Source: Desulfogranum japonicum DSM 18378
GTDB lineage: Bacteria; Desulfobacterota; Desulfobulbia; Desulfobulbales; Desulfobulbaceae
Direction of reading: 5' to 3'
NCBI RefSeq assembly: GCF_000429945.1
Contig: NZ_AUCV01000013.1
Location: forward strand, 84,818 to 148,817
Length of the DNA stretch: 64,000 nucleotides
Each line of letters opens with the position of its first letter. The first letter of the stretch is position 1. A program made the position numbers and the translations under genes. Below are positions 28,472 through 37,642 of this stretch, in pieces. The notes under the pieces were generated by a model. It had not been told where the DNA came from. It saw nothing but the letters and a program-made list of their open reading frames with translations, and did no database searches.

Positions 28472-29158
28472 TTATTTTGACAGAAACAGCAACAGCCGAT
28501 CTGCTATATTCTCTGACTGATCAGACAGGTCACCGATCAATTCAATAATTTTATACCAGTACATGGCAGAAATAGGGTCCAGATCTCCCTCTCCTTCAAA
28601 CAATGCGCGGCGTGTTTTATGGAGCACATGATCAATGTTATGCTCGCTCCGTCTCACACCGGCAATCATCCCATTGACCTTTTCCATCTCCCGTCCACCG
28701 AAACCGACCTCCAGGAGTTCATCCAGTTCCTCTATGATTTCCAAAGCCGCGGAGCAGGTCTCCATGGTGCCTTCGAGTAATTCATCGAGAAAAGGTTTAA
28801 TGACATCGGGTACCACCATATCACGAAAGCTCAGGATCTGGGCAATGGTTTCCGCAGTGTCAGCCAGCCTGTCCTGGTCGTTCATAAGTTCCAGAAGATC
28901 TCGCCTGGCCACCGGCATCAGCAAAGAGTTGGGCATATTCAAGCGAAACGTATACTTGATCGTATCCGCGTCGCTCTCAAGGCTTTGAATCTGGTCGGCC
29001 AGCACCTTTATCTGTGCATTCTCCTGCCGATACAGGGCGTCAAAAAGAGTGGGAACCACACATATGCAGGAAAATACCACTCGCATATGTTCCTGCAGAG
29101 GTTTAAAAGGCGAACGTCGGAAGAGTCCAGAAAGGGGATTAGTAGATCGTATGGGCAT
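28472..29158 (-). CDS. DUF47/PhoU-like phosphate transport accessory protein (TIGR00153 family)
   Basis: A 228-residue all-helical protein. Features of the family are the N-terminal NPLSGLFRRSPFKPLQEHM, the repeated helical segments VLADQIQSLESDADTIKY and MEKVNGMIAGVRRSEHNIDH with acidic metal-binding clusters, and the LMNDQDRLADTAETIAQI helix. DUF47 proteins accompany Pit transporters and are thought to modulate them, like PhoU for Pst. It is the first gene of a two-gene operon with pit. GAGG lies before the ATG. Confidence 0.9.
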   Translation of the reverse strand: MPIRSTNPLSGLFRRSPFKPLQEHMRVVFSCICVVPTLFDALYRQENAQIKVLADQIQSLESDADTIKYTFRLNMPNSLLMPVARRDLLELMNDQDRLADTAETIAQILSFRDMVVPDVIKPFLDELLEGTMETCSAALEIIEELDELLEVGFGGREMEKVNGMIAGVRRSEHNIDHVLHKTRRALFEGEGDLDPISAMYWYKIIELIGDLSDQSENIADRLLLFLSK

Positions 29159-29483
29159 ATTCCTCGATCTCCTTGGTAGATTTTTTCTGGTAAAAAAAGA
29201 AATTACAGTCAGTTATTTACGTATCAGTTTTCAGGCCATACCGCTTTGTCCGCGCCTGTACAAAAACACAAATTCATTGTCTCAGTCGACAGTTCTCCTG
29301 CACAAAAAAATCTTGTGTATTACAAACAACACTCGCCCTGAACCTAAATCTAGCTTCAGATGGCATGTGTTAAGAATCTGTTAATGTACTCGGCAGGCGA
29401 TACCGATTCCACAAGAATTGTCAATTTTTTTTTCAGTTTGGAAAACTCTTCACACGGAAAAACCAGGTAAAAAAATCATCAAA
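29159..29483. other. Intergenic region upstream of the DUF47-pit operon
   Basis: 325 bases after the stop of the 695-residue phosphoesterase gene and before DUF47. It presumably carries the pit operon promoter. No pho-box-like direct repeat was evident by eye and no gene is called. Confidence 0.35.
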
Positions 29484-31571
29484 TTACAGGTCATTAAGCA
29501 GTTTTACCAGAGGTTCTGCTGGATAACTCAAAGGAATAAAGTTTCCCCTGATATACTGCAGAATTGTCGGTCCATCCTGGTGAGCGCTATAGATAATGTG
29601 GTGTTTTTTTATAGCATCCACATTTTTCCATACACTGCTAAAGGGATCCATTGGCGTATGCCCGACGATAAAAGGGACTCCCTTTGCCAGGCCCAGGCTT
29701 TTTCGAAATGTATTGATGTCCTTTTTTCTGTATCCACCGGGGTAATTGGGACGCTGCAACCTGTTACGGGTTATCTCGCGAATGAGAGCCGGATTATCGC
29801 TGATATTGACAAGCTCTTCATAGCTGACCCTGGAAAGGGGTGGTGCTGCATGGCAGGCAAAGAAAAGTTTTGAGGAAACAATATACGGGAGCTTCTCAAA
29901 AAACAGATCCATGGCATCCACATACTTCCGGCCCCGGAGTTCAAAAAGTTCATTTTTTAAAAGCACCCCTTGGGAAATGCCGTTTTTACTGATATCTTCA
30001 GAAAAAGAATCGTGGTTTCCGGCAATGTAATAAAAGCTCTCAGGAAATTGCAGCTTGAGTGTGCAAAGCAAGTCGATCATGAGAATGGAGCTGTCCATAT
30101 CCTCCATCTCGCCGGCAATCTCAGAATGAAGCGCGTCTCCTAAAACCACCATGGTTACAGCCTTGTTCTCCAGGTGCCGCAGCAAACAATTTTCACTGAG
30201 GATTTTAAGCAGGTTATCCACCTGGCCATGCAGGTCTCCTACAATCACCGGGATGGTGTCATCATTCAACAGAATCACTCCTCCACCTGAGCCTGATCGG
30301 TCACTTTCCCTGGCTGGATCATGACTGATGCAGTCGATGGCCTTCTCGAGAAGCTGCAAAGCCTCTTCTCTGGGTTTCTGCTGAATCTGTCCTCCAAAAA
30401 TCTGCTTGATGCGGTGAAAGGCATTTTCCCTCTCCAACTTCACCCTGCCTCTGTAATCCATATCGTCAAAACGTACCAGCTGAACAGGCCGGTCCATATT
30501 CAAGGGCGTAAAGGTCAGGTCACCACGTTCGTTGGTAATACCCACGTGACGCATGGATACAGATGAATCAAATTGTAATATATGCGCGTAAATCTTGTTG
30601 GATCTGCCGATAATGACCGTTTCACCATCCTGAATACGGACAAAACCTGAAGGTTCAGTACTGTCACAACCATGGGGTTCGGAAACTCTCCAATTTTTGC
30701 GAATGGAACGTCGCTTGACCCCTAATGAAATCTCTGGCGCAAAATAAAAGCGCTGATTTCCGATAAGCATTTCAAAGCTTTTGCCATCATGGGCCACCCT
30801 GCTCACTTCCTTTACTGGTTGCGGTTCGGTGGTGATGGTAAACCACGTGCTGCGATGAATGCCCAATAACTGTTTCCAGCCTTTCACACTATTCAGACTT
30901 GGCCGAGGGGCATGTGTGGGAATGGACCACTGCGGAACATGCGCTACGCCTTTCTCTGCAATGTAGAAGGGGGGACCTTGAAGGGAGCGACGTACGGCAA
31001 TATTCAACCCTGCCCTGTGCAGATAGAGTGCAACTTCCTGATACGCAAGAACCTGCCTCCCTACCATTTCAAGCGTTAACCCTGCATCCACCGGAAAATA
31101 ACCCTGATGTTTCCTGCTCTGTCTTCGTTCGAAGATCTCTTCCGGAGATGGCAGAAGAAACTCGAAAAAATATCTGTTTATCCAATTGGTCTGGAAAAAG
31201 GATGCAGCCTGCCTGGGAATTTTAATCCGTGCAGTATCTAAAAGAGGTGCAGGATCAGACTCCACCCATTCTTTGTCAAATACGGTGAGAGCCTCCTCAA
31301 ACCCTTTAAACGGCATACCAAGATGCACTTCCCGTGGCCTGTAGATAAGCGTCTGGTTTTTCCACCAGTTTTTGCGTGTCAAATCGATATATCCTTCATT
31401 GGGCCAACCACCAATCTGATTAATATAATATGATTTTCCCGCACCTGGTGGTCCTGTCACAACTAATTGCAGATATTCCATGCCAATTGGAAGCAGTACT
31501 CCCCTTATTTCCTGAACATCTTTTATTGGAACAAGTATCTTTTTAAGAAGATCTTTCATAGGCAAGAACAC
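29484..31571 (-). CDS. P-loop, FHA-like and PPP-type metallophosphoesterase fusion protein
   Basis: A 695-residue soluble protein from a GTG at 31571; an ATG four codons later (31559) is an equal candidate. Residues 39-47 are a Walker A loop (TGPPGAGKS) followed by a nucleoside-kinase-like segment. A central domain (about 310-375) has the FHA-like pattern VIIGRS ... SVSMRHVGI. The C-terminal domain (about 438-680) is a calcineurin-like phosphoesterase with GDLHGQ (445-450), GDALHSE, GNHD (518-521) and IVGHTPMD, the metal ligands of PPP phosphatases. The family is unnamed to me. The kinase plus phosphatase pairing recalls polynucleotide kinase-phosphatase repair enzymes or a Ser/Thr signalling enzyme, but neither is established. 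It is monocistronic. Confidence 0.8.
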   Translation of the reverse strand: MFLPMKDLLKKILVPIKDVQEIRGVLLPIGMEYLQLVVTGPPGAGKSYYINQIGGWPNEGYIDLTRKNWWKNQTLIYRPREVHLGMPFKGFEEALTVFDKEWVESDPAPLLDTARIKIPRQAASFFQTNWINRYFFEFLLPSPEEIFERRQSRKHQGYFPVDAGLTLEMVGRQVLAYQEVALYLHRAGLNIAVRRSLQGPPFYIAEKGVAHVPQWSIPTHAPRPSLNSVKGWKQLLGIHRSTWFTITTEPQPVKEVSRVAHDGKSFEMLIGNQRFYFAPEISLGVKRRSIRKNWRVSEPHGCDSTEPSGFVRIQDGETVIIGRSNKIYAHILQFDSSVSMRHVGITNERGDLTFTPLNMDRPVQLVRFDDMDYRGRVKLERENAFHRIKQIFGGQIQQKPREEALQLLEKAIDCISHDPARESDRSGSGGGVILLNDDTIPVIVGDLHGQVDNLLKILSENCLLRHLENKAVTMVVLGDALHSEIAGEMEDMDSSILMIDLLCTLKLQFPESFYYIAGNHDSFSEDISKNGISQGVLLKNELFELRGRKYVDAMDLFFEKLPYIVSSKLFFACHAAPPLSRVSYEELVNISDNPALIREITRNRLQRPNYPGGYRKKDINTFRKSLGLAKGVPFIVGHTPMDPFSSVWKNVDAIKKHHIIYSAHQDGPTILQYIRGNFIPLSYPAEPLVKLLNDL

Positions 31572-32201
31572 CGACTTCGCTTAAATTTTCAAAAAAATAC
31601 GTATTCTATCCGGTTTGTCTCTCTGTAATATGTGAGGAGGTAAATTAACCGTTACCCTACGTACGATTAAAACATGTGCTGATTTACACGATCCTTCTTT
31701 TTTCTTGATAAGACATGGATTTTCTTTGTTCTCTATGCAATACTTTATACTAACAAGCTCCTGATATTGCTACTTCTGAAAAGTATCCGTCAGAGAACCT
31801 GAACGCTTGCACAGGGAAGCACTATCTGAGCAGAGCAACATTGTAATGATAGCCGAACCAAGTAACCAAAGGAATATCATTCAATCCTTTTGACCTGGAT
31901 ATACATGGTGCCTGGAAAAAACCATTACCCGGAAAAAGCGAAGGCTATGTTGCAAAAGGTCAGGGTCGCGAAAAATATTAAATATCCAAAAATTGCGTAG
32001 GATATCCATTTGGTAACGTCGTCGTGTCAATGCTTCCATACTCGCGTATTGAGCCATTGACGCGACGACGTTACCGAGTTGAGAAACAAGCAAGATTGGA
32101 TAATTTTTTTTCCGTGACCCTTACCATTCAAGGGTAAGGATTTTGGTGAAGTGCACCTGTACGAAACAGGAAATATGCAATTTCCAAGGAGAAAGACAGT
32201 T
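31572..32201. other. Intergenic region containing a full family A element
   Basis: 630 bases between divergent genes. The family A element occupies 31962-32121. The rest shows no gene. Just after the element CTTACC/GGTAAG-type bases form a small hairpin, and AAGGAG at about 32187 serves the downstream start at 32202. Confidence 0.5.
31962..32121 (-). repeat. Family A inverted-repeat (MITE-like) element, full copy 1 (160 bp)
   Basis: Terminal inverted repeats AGGGTCGCG... and ...CGTGACCCT bound a 160-bp unit. Inside, arms at 32012-32032 and about 32050-32075 (GGTAACGTCGTCG.GTCAATG and its complement) form a palindrome with 20 of 21 arm bases matching. An end segment ATCCAAAAATTGCGTAGGAT is shared with all copies. 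Aligned with 48448-48611 in reverse complement, most positions are identical. No open frame spans it and no clear target duplication is seen. Confidence 0.85.
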
Positions 32202-33959
32202 ATGTTGGAAACCTGGTTGCGAAAACTGGCTCCTGTTGAGTCCATTCTGCATGATTTGCAGAGCACTACAGAAAACGAATTCATGGAGATTGGAGAAAAA
32301 CTTGGCGAAATGTCCAGTTTCTCCGATCACATTTTTCAGCAACTCACTGCGATAGTTGATGCATTCACCGCAGAAGAAAATCTTTCCACACATAGGCTCC
32401 TGGTCGATAAACTCAAGGGAATTGAGGAATATATCCAAGACAATCTGGATACAATCCTTGAAGAAAAGAAACAGCTGGAAGAACAAAAACAAATCTTTCA
32501 TGGCTTACAGGTTCCCCTTACCAAACTCAATGTCATTATTTTTAGACTCAATACCCTTGGCCTCTACATCAAGGCAGAGACAACACGGTTAACCAAAGCG
32601 GATAATGAATTTGAATATCTTGGCAACGAGGTGCGTAAGCTAACCGATGACAGTAAAGAAAAACTCGAATCTATGCAGACGGCCAGAGAGGATATTATTC
32701 AGGCCATCATCAAAGCGAACACAGAAATGTCAACGCTCAGAGAAAAGGAATTTATTCCCCTTTCAGCTCAAATAGAACAACTCCTTGCAGAGATGGTTTC
32801 CTACACCCAACTTGTCGATATGGTGGGGCAGGAATCCGAACAGGTGGCTGGACAATTTCAGATGATACGCGATAATATAGGGGAACTTATATTTGAATTA
32901 CAATTTCACGACATAGTCCGCCAACAGATCGAGCATGTACAGGCAATATTATCGGAAGTGCATTTGCCTCAACCAATTACATCCGAGCCTGCCCCAGAAA
33001 CATACGAAGATACAGAGAGCACGACACTGTATGCGTCCACACTCCTTGCAGCAGATCTTCTGGAAAACGCTCACAAGACCGTTATGAAAGCCCTGTCTTC
33101 GATTTTCAGTCAATTTCAAAATGTGCTGGATCAAACAACCTCTGTGGGAGACGACCTGGCCAAACTTGTTCAGGTCTCTTTACACCAGATTGACACCATG
33201 ATCAGGCATGCCATTCACGAAAAACAAAAGATTGAAATCACGCTCATTGACACGATGAAGGTTCACGGAAGCCGGACCAATACCATGCGATCCATCGTTA
33301 CCACCTCTAACACTATCAAACAACAGATCGATGCAATCAGTTCCATAGGAGAAGATGTTGGATTAATAAGTCTTAATGGCCTTATACAAGCGCATCACCT
33401 GCAAAAGGAGGGGCAGGTTATAGGGGTGGTCATAGATGAAATCCGTAACCTGGTTGGCGATACCCAGGAAAACATCCACGCTTTGGAAGCGTACCTCAAA
33501 GACATTGATCGTTTTGATACAGAGCAGCATCTTTCCGCGGAAACAAGCGAGGAATACAAGACTACCGAAAATATCATTCACGAAACCATTACACTGCTGG
33601 GTAATTTTTTTGACGACATCAAAAATCGGACGTCCACCGCGTATACAACAGGCGGCACAGTACAACAATCAAGCAGAGAACATGTCGAGCAGTTAACGGC
33701 CACTTTACGCGGGATAACGGTGCAGGAACAATTTGATCAGGGACTCCAAACCGCTATCACTATGTTACGCTCACTTCTTGTTGAGATAGATACAAGCGAT
33801 ACACCTCCTGATCTGGAAAGAGTGCAGGAACTCCTGCATCAATACAAAGATCAGTATACAATGGCCTCAGAACGTCTCACTCATCACAAAGTGACGGGTA
33901 AAGAAGAGACATATTTTGAACATGATGAAGAACTGGATGATAATATAGAAATGTTTTAA
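32202..33959 (+). CDS. Soluble MCP-like coiled-coil protein with a divergent signalling tip
   Basis: A 585-residue, almost wholly helical protein without membrane segments, started at an ATG with AAGGAG ten bases upstream. Long heptad stretches (KLGEMSSFSDHIFQQL; LDTILEEKKQLEEQKQ) surround a segment near residues 380-420 (ISSIGEDVGLISLNGLIQAH then HLQKEGQVIGVVIDEIRNLV) that lines up with the MCP hairpin tip ([30 protein letters not shown]) but has lost the invariant [13 protein letters not shown] residues. It sits divergently from or beside the chemotaxis genes. It may be a cytoplasmic chemoreceptor relative that no longer activates CheA normally, or a scaffold. Its stop overlaps the convergent J-domain gene by four bases. 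Confidence 0.7.
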   Translation: MLETWLRKLAPVESILHDLQSTTENEFMEIGEKLGEMSSFSDHIFQQLTAIVDAFTAEENLSTHRLLVDKLKGIEEYIQDNLDTILEEKKQLEEQKQIFHGLQVPLTKLNVIIFRLNTLGLYIKAETTRLTKADNEFEYLGNEVRKLTDDSKEKLESMQTAREDIIQAIIKANTEMSTLREKEFIPLSAQIEQLLAEMVSYTQLVDMVGQESEQVAGQFQMIRDNIGELIFELQFHDIVRQQIEHVQAILSEVHLPQPITSEPAPETYEDTESTTLYASTLLAADLLENAHKTVMKALSSIFSQFQNVLDQTTSVGDDLAKLVQVSLHQIDTMIRHAIHEKQKIEITLIDTMKVHGSRTNTMRSIVTTSNTIKQQIDAISSIGEDVGLISLNGLIQAHHLQKEGQVIGVVIDEIRNLVGDTQENIHALEAYLKDIDRFDTEQHLSAETSEEYKTTENIIHETITLLGNFFDDIKNRTSTAYTTGGTVQQSSREHVEQLTATLRGITVQEQFDQGLQTAITMLRSLLVEIDTSDTPPDLERVQELLHQYKDQYTMASERLTHHKVTGKEETYFEHDEELDDNIEMF

Positions 33960-34657
33960 GGACGCGGTCTTTGCTGCATATTTTCATTTCTCAGCTGTCG
34001 CAGATAACCCCATACCTCTTCACGACTCAACATATTGTGCTCGACAAAATATTGCCCTATTTTTTTTTGCATTCTTCTCTGCCTATACAACAGCGATTTA
34101 ACCTGCTCAGGTACCATAATTCCTAATTCAATGGATTTTACTCCAAAGGTTTTTTGGCCGTCTCCATGCCGAAGAATTTTCACAATTACTGCCCTATCGA
34201 TGTATCCTTGGGCAACGGCAAGTTGACCGATTTTAGGTCTGGTCATTTTTTGCCAGGTCAAGGCCCGGATCAACTCGTTTAAAGAAATAGCACCGACTTG
34301 ATGCAAAAAACGCCCGAATAAAGGTGTACTACTCCGGGATACTGATGCAGTCTGCATGTTACAAATATTAGACATTTTACGGATATGCTTCGGACGCTCA
34401 GCAAACACCGAATCACGCTCCTGAATGTGCTGGAGGAGCAAGTCACGTGCCCCGCAAAGCCTGACAAAATGTTCTGTTCCGCATTTAGTCATGGTTTCTG
34501 AATTCATCCTGTCAGGATGGAGTTCAAAAGCTCGCTTTTTAAAGGCCGCAATGACGCCTGCTTGTTGCAGGTAATTAACAAATTCCCAGGAAATAAGGAT
34601 TTGATCATCGAAAAGAACACGGCACGCTTGCAGTAGTTGCTGTTTATTTGATGTCAC
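33956..34657 (-). CDS. J-domain protein with MshEN/GspE-N-like repeats
   Basis: About 233 residues from a GTG at 34657 (AGGTGG upstream); an upstream in-frame codon at 34720 adds a doubtful leader. The first 80 residues resemble a J domain, with the diagnostic HPD in FKKRAFELHPDR, which in DnaJ stimulates Hsp70. The last 110 residues hold tandem helical units (GRFLHQVGAISLNELIRAL; IGQLAVAQGYIDRAVIV; ELGIMVPEQVKSLLYRQ; IGQYFVEHNMLSREEV) similar to N-terminal repeats of GspE/PilB-type ATPases and to a segment of the CheA in this locus. It lies leftward after cheB, separated by a family B element. Probable role: accessory to the chemotaxis or surface machinery; inferred only. Confidence 0.7.
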   Translation of the reverse strand: MTSNKQQLLQACRVLFDDQILISWEFVNYLQQAGVIAAFKKRAFELHPDRMNSETMTKCGTEHFVRLCGARDLLLQHIQERDSVFAERPKHIRKMSNICNMQTASVSRSSTPLFGRFLHQVGAISLNELIRALTWQKMTRPKIGQLAVAQGYIDRAVIVKILRHGDGQKTFGVKSIELGIMVPEQVKSLLYRQRRMQKKIGQYFVEHNMLSREEVWGYLRQLRNENMQQRPRP

Positions 34658-34972
34658 CAAAATACCACCTGCCACCAGATAAATGTTATAGAAACAGCCT
34701 GTACGGGACCATTGAAACAATCATAAGCACAAGCCGGTATCCTGCAGAATTTCCGGTTGGTTAATGCCTGTAGATTAATGGTCTTTTGACCCATTTTTTG
34801 CGCTATGTTTACAATTTTATCATCCAAGATAAGCGAATACTCCGATATCAACTCTATGTCTGCGGTAATAGTCATGGAGCCAATGAAAGGCTACGCTTAC
34901 CTCAACTTGAGCAAAAATCCTCAGTTATCGACAGGCACTGGTTGGTCTTTTCCGCGATCCCCCAATCAGAGT
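34658..34972. other. Intergenic region with a full family B element
   Basis: 315 bases between cheB and the J-domain gene; more than half is the family B element at 34765-34937. No other gene is supported. Confidence 0.5.
34765..34937 (+). repeat. Family B inverted-repeat element, full copy (173 bp)
   Basis: Bounded by TGCCTGTAGA and CGACAGGCA, and exactly 173 bp, the same length as the copy at 37436-37608. By hand alignment the two copies are gap-free and about 70 percent identical, including AATGGTCTTT near the left end and GGCTACGCTTACCT-type bases near the right end. A 60-codon open frame inside both copies differs almost equally at the three codon positions, which argues that it is not a gene. 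Confidence 0.8.
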
Positions 34973-36037
34973 TCAGCCACACATTCGAATAATTGAAGAA
35001 GCTATCCGGTTCAGGGGAACGACCTGCTGCGCAGCTCCAAGATCAATAGCCACCTTTGGCATGCCAAAAACAACACAACTTTTTTCATCCTGGGCAATGG
35101 TCTGGGCACCGGCTTCTTTCATTTCCAAAAGGCCTTTTGCGCCATCATCTCCCATACCGGTCATGATTACGCCGATTCCATTTTTTCCCGCATAACGGGC
35201 AGTGGACCGGAAAAGAACGTCCACAGAGGGACGATGCCGACTTACCAGAGGGCCATTTTTCACCTCAATGTAATATCTTGCGCCGCTTCTTTTCAAAAGC
35301 ATATGCTGGTTTCCCGGCGCAATAAGAACCCTGCCCGGCAAAACAGTATCACCATTGACGGCTTCCTTTACACTGACTTTGCAGAGAGTATCCAAACGTT
35401 CAGCAAACGATCTCGTAAAATTTTCAGGCATATGTTGCACAATCACAACTCCTGGGAAATCCATTGGCAGCATCTCGATAAACACTCGCAGCGCCTCAGT
35501 TCCCCCGGTGGAAGCCCCAACAGCGATGACTTTTTCAGTGGTCTGTATCATTGCATTGGGCGCAGCCTTGGCAAGTACAGCGTCGGCACTGAGTTTTTGC
35601 GGAATATCGCGGGCTGTAGCAGCAGTAACTCTCTTCACCTTTGCCTGGGCTGCGGCCTTGACAACATCACAGATAACCACCTTGGATTCATCAAGAAATT
35701 TCTTGGTGGCGACTTTTGGTTTTTCAATGATCTCCACGGCTCCATATTCCAAAGCCTTTATGGCAGATACAGAATTGCTGGCGGTTAGGGTGGAACACAT
35801 AACAACAGGCAGGGGGTGCTGGGACATAAGCTTTTTTAAAAAGCTCAACCCGTCCATCCTGGGCATTTCAATATCCAACGTTATGACATCCGGCACAAAT
35901 TGTTTGAGCTTTTCAACAGCAGCATATGGATCTTGAGCGGTGACCACTTCGTCGATGGCAGAATCTTCAAGCAAGATACGTGAAAGGGTTTGTCGAACCA
36001 CCGCAGAATCGTCAATAACGAGTATTTTTAATCCCAT
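34973..36037 (-). CDS. cheB: Chemotaxis protein-glutamate methylesterase/deamidase CheB
   Basis: A 354-residue CheB. The N-terminal receiver ([19 protein letters not shown]; Asp in [20 protein letters not shown]) is joined by a linker of about 40 residues to the methylesterase domain with the catalytic serine loop [14 protein letters not shown], the histidine in [11 protein letters not shown] and the C-terminal [15 protein letters not shown] with the catalytic aspartate. Phosphorylated by CheA, it removes methyl groups from chemoreceptors. ATG at 36037 with GGAG upstream is preferred over a codon at 36067. Followed by a family B element, preceded by a family A element. Confidence 0.95.
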   Translation of the reverse strand: MGLKILVIDDSAVVRQTLSRILLEDSAIDEVVTAQDPYAAVEKLKQFVPDVITLDIEMPRMDGLSFLKKLMSQHPLPVVMCSTLTASNSVSAIKALEYGAVEIIEKPKVATKKFLDESKVVICDVVKAAAQAKVKRVTAATARDIPQKLSADAVLAKAAPNAMIQTTEKVIAVGASTGGTEALRVFIEMLPMDFPGVVIVQHMPENFTRSFAERLDTLCKVSVKEAVNGDTVLPGRVLIAPGNQHMLLKRSGARYYIEVKNGPLVSRHRPSVDVLFRSTARYAGKNGIGVIMTGMGDDGAKGLLEMKEAGAQTIAQDEKSCVVFGMPKVAIDLGAAQQVVPLNRIASSIIRMCG

Positions 36038-36150
36038 TCCAACTCCATCAAATAAAGGGAGCATCACCGATGTCCCCCCGCATTCACTGAGAATTCCAAG
36101 TCACACTACTTACAGCTTGTGAAGAGGCTGGCGATCCGGGGGTCTGTCGG

Positions 36151-36313
36151 AGGGTTGCGGGAAAAATAAATTATCCAATGGTGCTTGTCTCTCAACTCGG
36201 TGATATCGTCGTGCCAATGGCTCCATACGGCCAGTATGGAACCATTGACGCGACGGCGTTGTCAAACCGATACCCTACGCAATTTTTGGATATCTATTAT
36301 TTCCCGCGCCCCT
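36151..36313 (+). repeat. Family A inverted-repeat element, full copy 2 (163 bp) between cheD and cheB
   Basis: Starts AGGGTTGCGGG and ends CCCGCGCCCCT. It contains the internal palindrome (TCGTCGTGCCAATGGCTCCA paired with TGGAACCATTGACGCGACGG) and the shared CTACGCAATTTTTGGATAT segment. Its right end enters the cheD stop codon: TAG at 36314-36312 on the minus strand uses one base outside and two bases of the element. Confidence 0.85.
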
Positions 36314-36845
36314 AAAGCCTCCTTACTCTACGTATTTTTTTTAGAAAAATATCCCCAGTATGACTACAAAAAAAGATTTTTCTGCCTTCGCTCCCTCCGC
36401 AATCTTCAGATGTCACAACACAACCTTTTTCATGCAGAAGTTTTCGGGCAAGAGATACATTTTTTGCTCCAGGCTGTATCAGGTCACTGGCTACTGTCCG
36501 GCTATTGATCATAGCAGCACCGCCAAACAATTTTACGGTCAGATGGGCAGGCTTGATGCGATGGACCAAAAAGTCCTCAAACATTCTCTCCATGGCACAA
36601 TCAATGTATTTCATGCAATCGTGTACCTTGGTCGAGCGACCAGTGGTATCAAAAACAGCATGGCACATTGCGCCGTATCTGGTTTTGGGATCAAAAAGTA
36701 CAACGGAAATACAGGAGCCAAGTACTGTATGGATCAACGTCGGTGACGTGGCAAAATGATAATCACCAGGAAGAAGATACACTGCCTTTTCAGCCGGTAT
36801 TTCCTGACACCGGGGATAATGACTTGATCCTAGCGTATCCGCCAT
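36312..36845 (-). CDS. cheD: Chemoreceptor glutamine deamidase CheD
   Basis: A 177-residue CheD. Family marks are VYLLPGDYHFATSPTLIHTV, the catalytic cysteine in LGSCISVVLFDP, the histidine in YGAMCHAVF, and LTVKLFGGAAM. CheD deamidates receptor glutamines and can associate with CheC phosphatase; no cheC is visible here. The C-terminus (RRVRRL then TAG) ends at the border of a family A element, so insertion may have trimmed or replaced the original end. It is usually about 160-200 residues, so little can have been lost. Confidence 0.93.
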   Translation of the reverse strand: MADTLGSSHYPRCQEIPAEKAVYLLPGDYHFATSPTLIHTVLGSCISVVLFDPKTRYGAMCHAVFDTTGRSTKVHDCMKYIDCAMERMFEDFLVHRIKPAHLTVKLFGGAAMINSRTVASDLIQPGAKNVSLARKLLHEKGCVVTSEDCGGSEGRKIFFCSHTGDIFLKKIRRVRRL

Positions 36846-36937
36846 AAAAGTATCGTTGTATAATGAATAAAATTTCAGACTCAGCCTGTAACTTTTATTC
36901 GAGATTATAGAACACCTGGATTAGAATTCGCGATACC

Positions 36938-37426
36938 CTAAGATACATTGTGGGCCAATGTTCTATCTATTATACCGACAACATCCAATACCATAAAAAA
37001 TTGCTCGCCCACCTTGCCCAGCCCCCGTAAAAAGGCAGCGGGAATTGCTGTGCCTAAATCGGGATGCTCCTGCATATCTGAGCTGAAAACCTCAGCGACC
37101 TCTAATACCTGGTCAGCAAGAATCCCCACTGATACGCATTCCTCCTCCGGCGACATGTCTAATTCAAGTACAATAATACAGGTGTTGTCAGTCTCTGCGG
37201 TCGGCTGCATACCAAAACGTTTTTTTATATCAGCAACTGCGACCACAGCACCGCGTAGATTTATTATCCCTCGCATATAATCAGCAGTTCCAGGAATTCG
37301 GGTAATCGGCTCATAGTCAAGCACTTCCCGTACACTTTCAATGGGAACCCCAAATATTTCCTGCTCAATCCGGAATGTTAAAAATTGATTTTTTTGAGAC
37401 TGCTCCATAGATTCAGCGTACTCCAT
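36938..37426 (-). CDS. cheW: Chemotaxis coupling protein CheW (first copy)
   Basis: A 162-residue CheW: FLTFRIEQEIFGVPIESVREVLDY, ITRIPGTADYMRGIINLRGAVVAVADIKKRFG and SVGILADQVLEVAEVFSSDM. It links chemoreceptors to CheA. A second in-frame ATG six codons in (37408) has GGAG upstream, so the true start may be there. The family B element ends only ten bases before the first ATG, so leader and translation signals come from or next to the element. It shares the core with the CheW at 43665-44150 but is clearly a separate paralogue. Confidence 0.93.
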   Translation of the reverse strand: MEYAESMEQSQKNQFLTFRIEQEIFGVPIESVREVLDYEPITRIPGTADYMRGIINLRGAVVAVADIKKRFGMQPTAETDNTCIIVLELDMSPEEECVSVGILADQVLEVAEVFSSDMQEHPDLGTAIPAAFLRGLGKVGEQFFMVLDVVGIIDRTLAHNVS

Positions 37427-37435
37427 GTAAGATAG

Positions 37436-37608
37436 TATCTGTCCAGAGACGAGTTTTTTTACTCAATTTCAGGTAAGCGTAGACTCCGAGGCATACGACA
37501 AATTTTACCACAGACATATAGTTGCTAACGGCGGCTTCGCCTACCTTCGAGGATAAAATTTTGAGCATAACGCAATAATTGGACAGAAAGACCATTTATG
37601 GACAGGCA
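37436..37608 (-). repeat. Family B inverted-repeat element, full copy (173 bp) between cheA and cheW
   Basis: Read on the minus strand it runs from TGCCTGTCCA to TGGACAGATA, 173 bp with no gaps against 34765-34937. It separates cheA from cheW and ends ten bases before the cheW ATG. The 60-codon frame inside (37413-37595, minus) is treated as part of the repeat. Confidence 0.8.
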
Positions 37609-37642
37609 CAAGATAAGGGTCATGGAAAATACATGAGTATCC

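Noticed and set aside
34805..34996. 63-codon open frame similar in translation to one at 37413-37595 (minus)
   Set aside because: The similarity continues into the flanking 40 bases and to both terminal repeats, and mismatches fall almost equally on the three codon positions. Treated as the family B repeat rather than a protein family.
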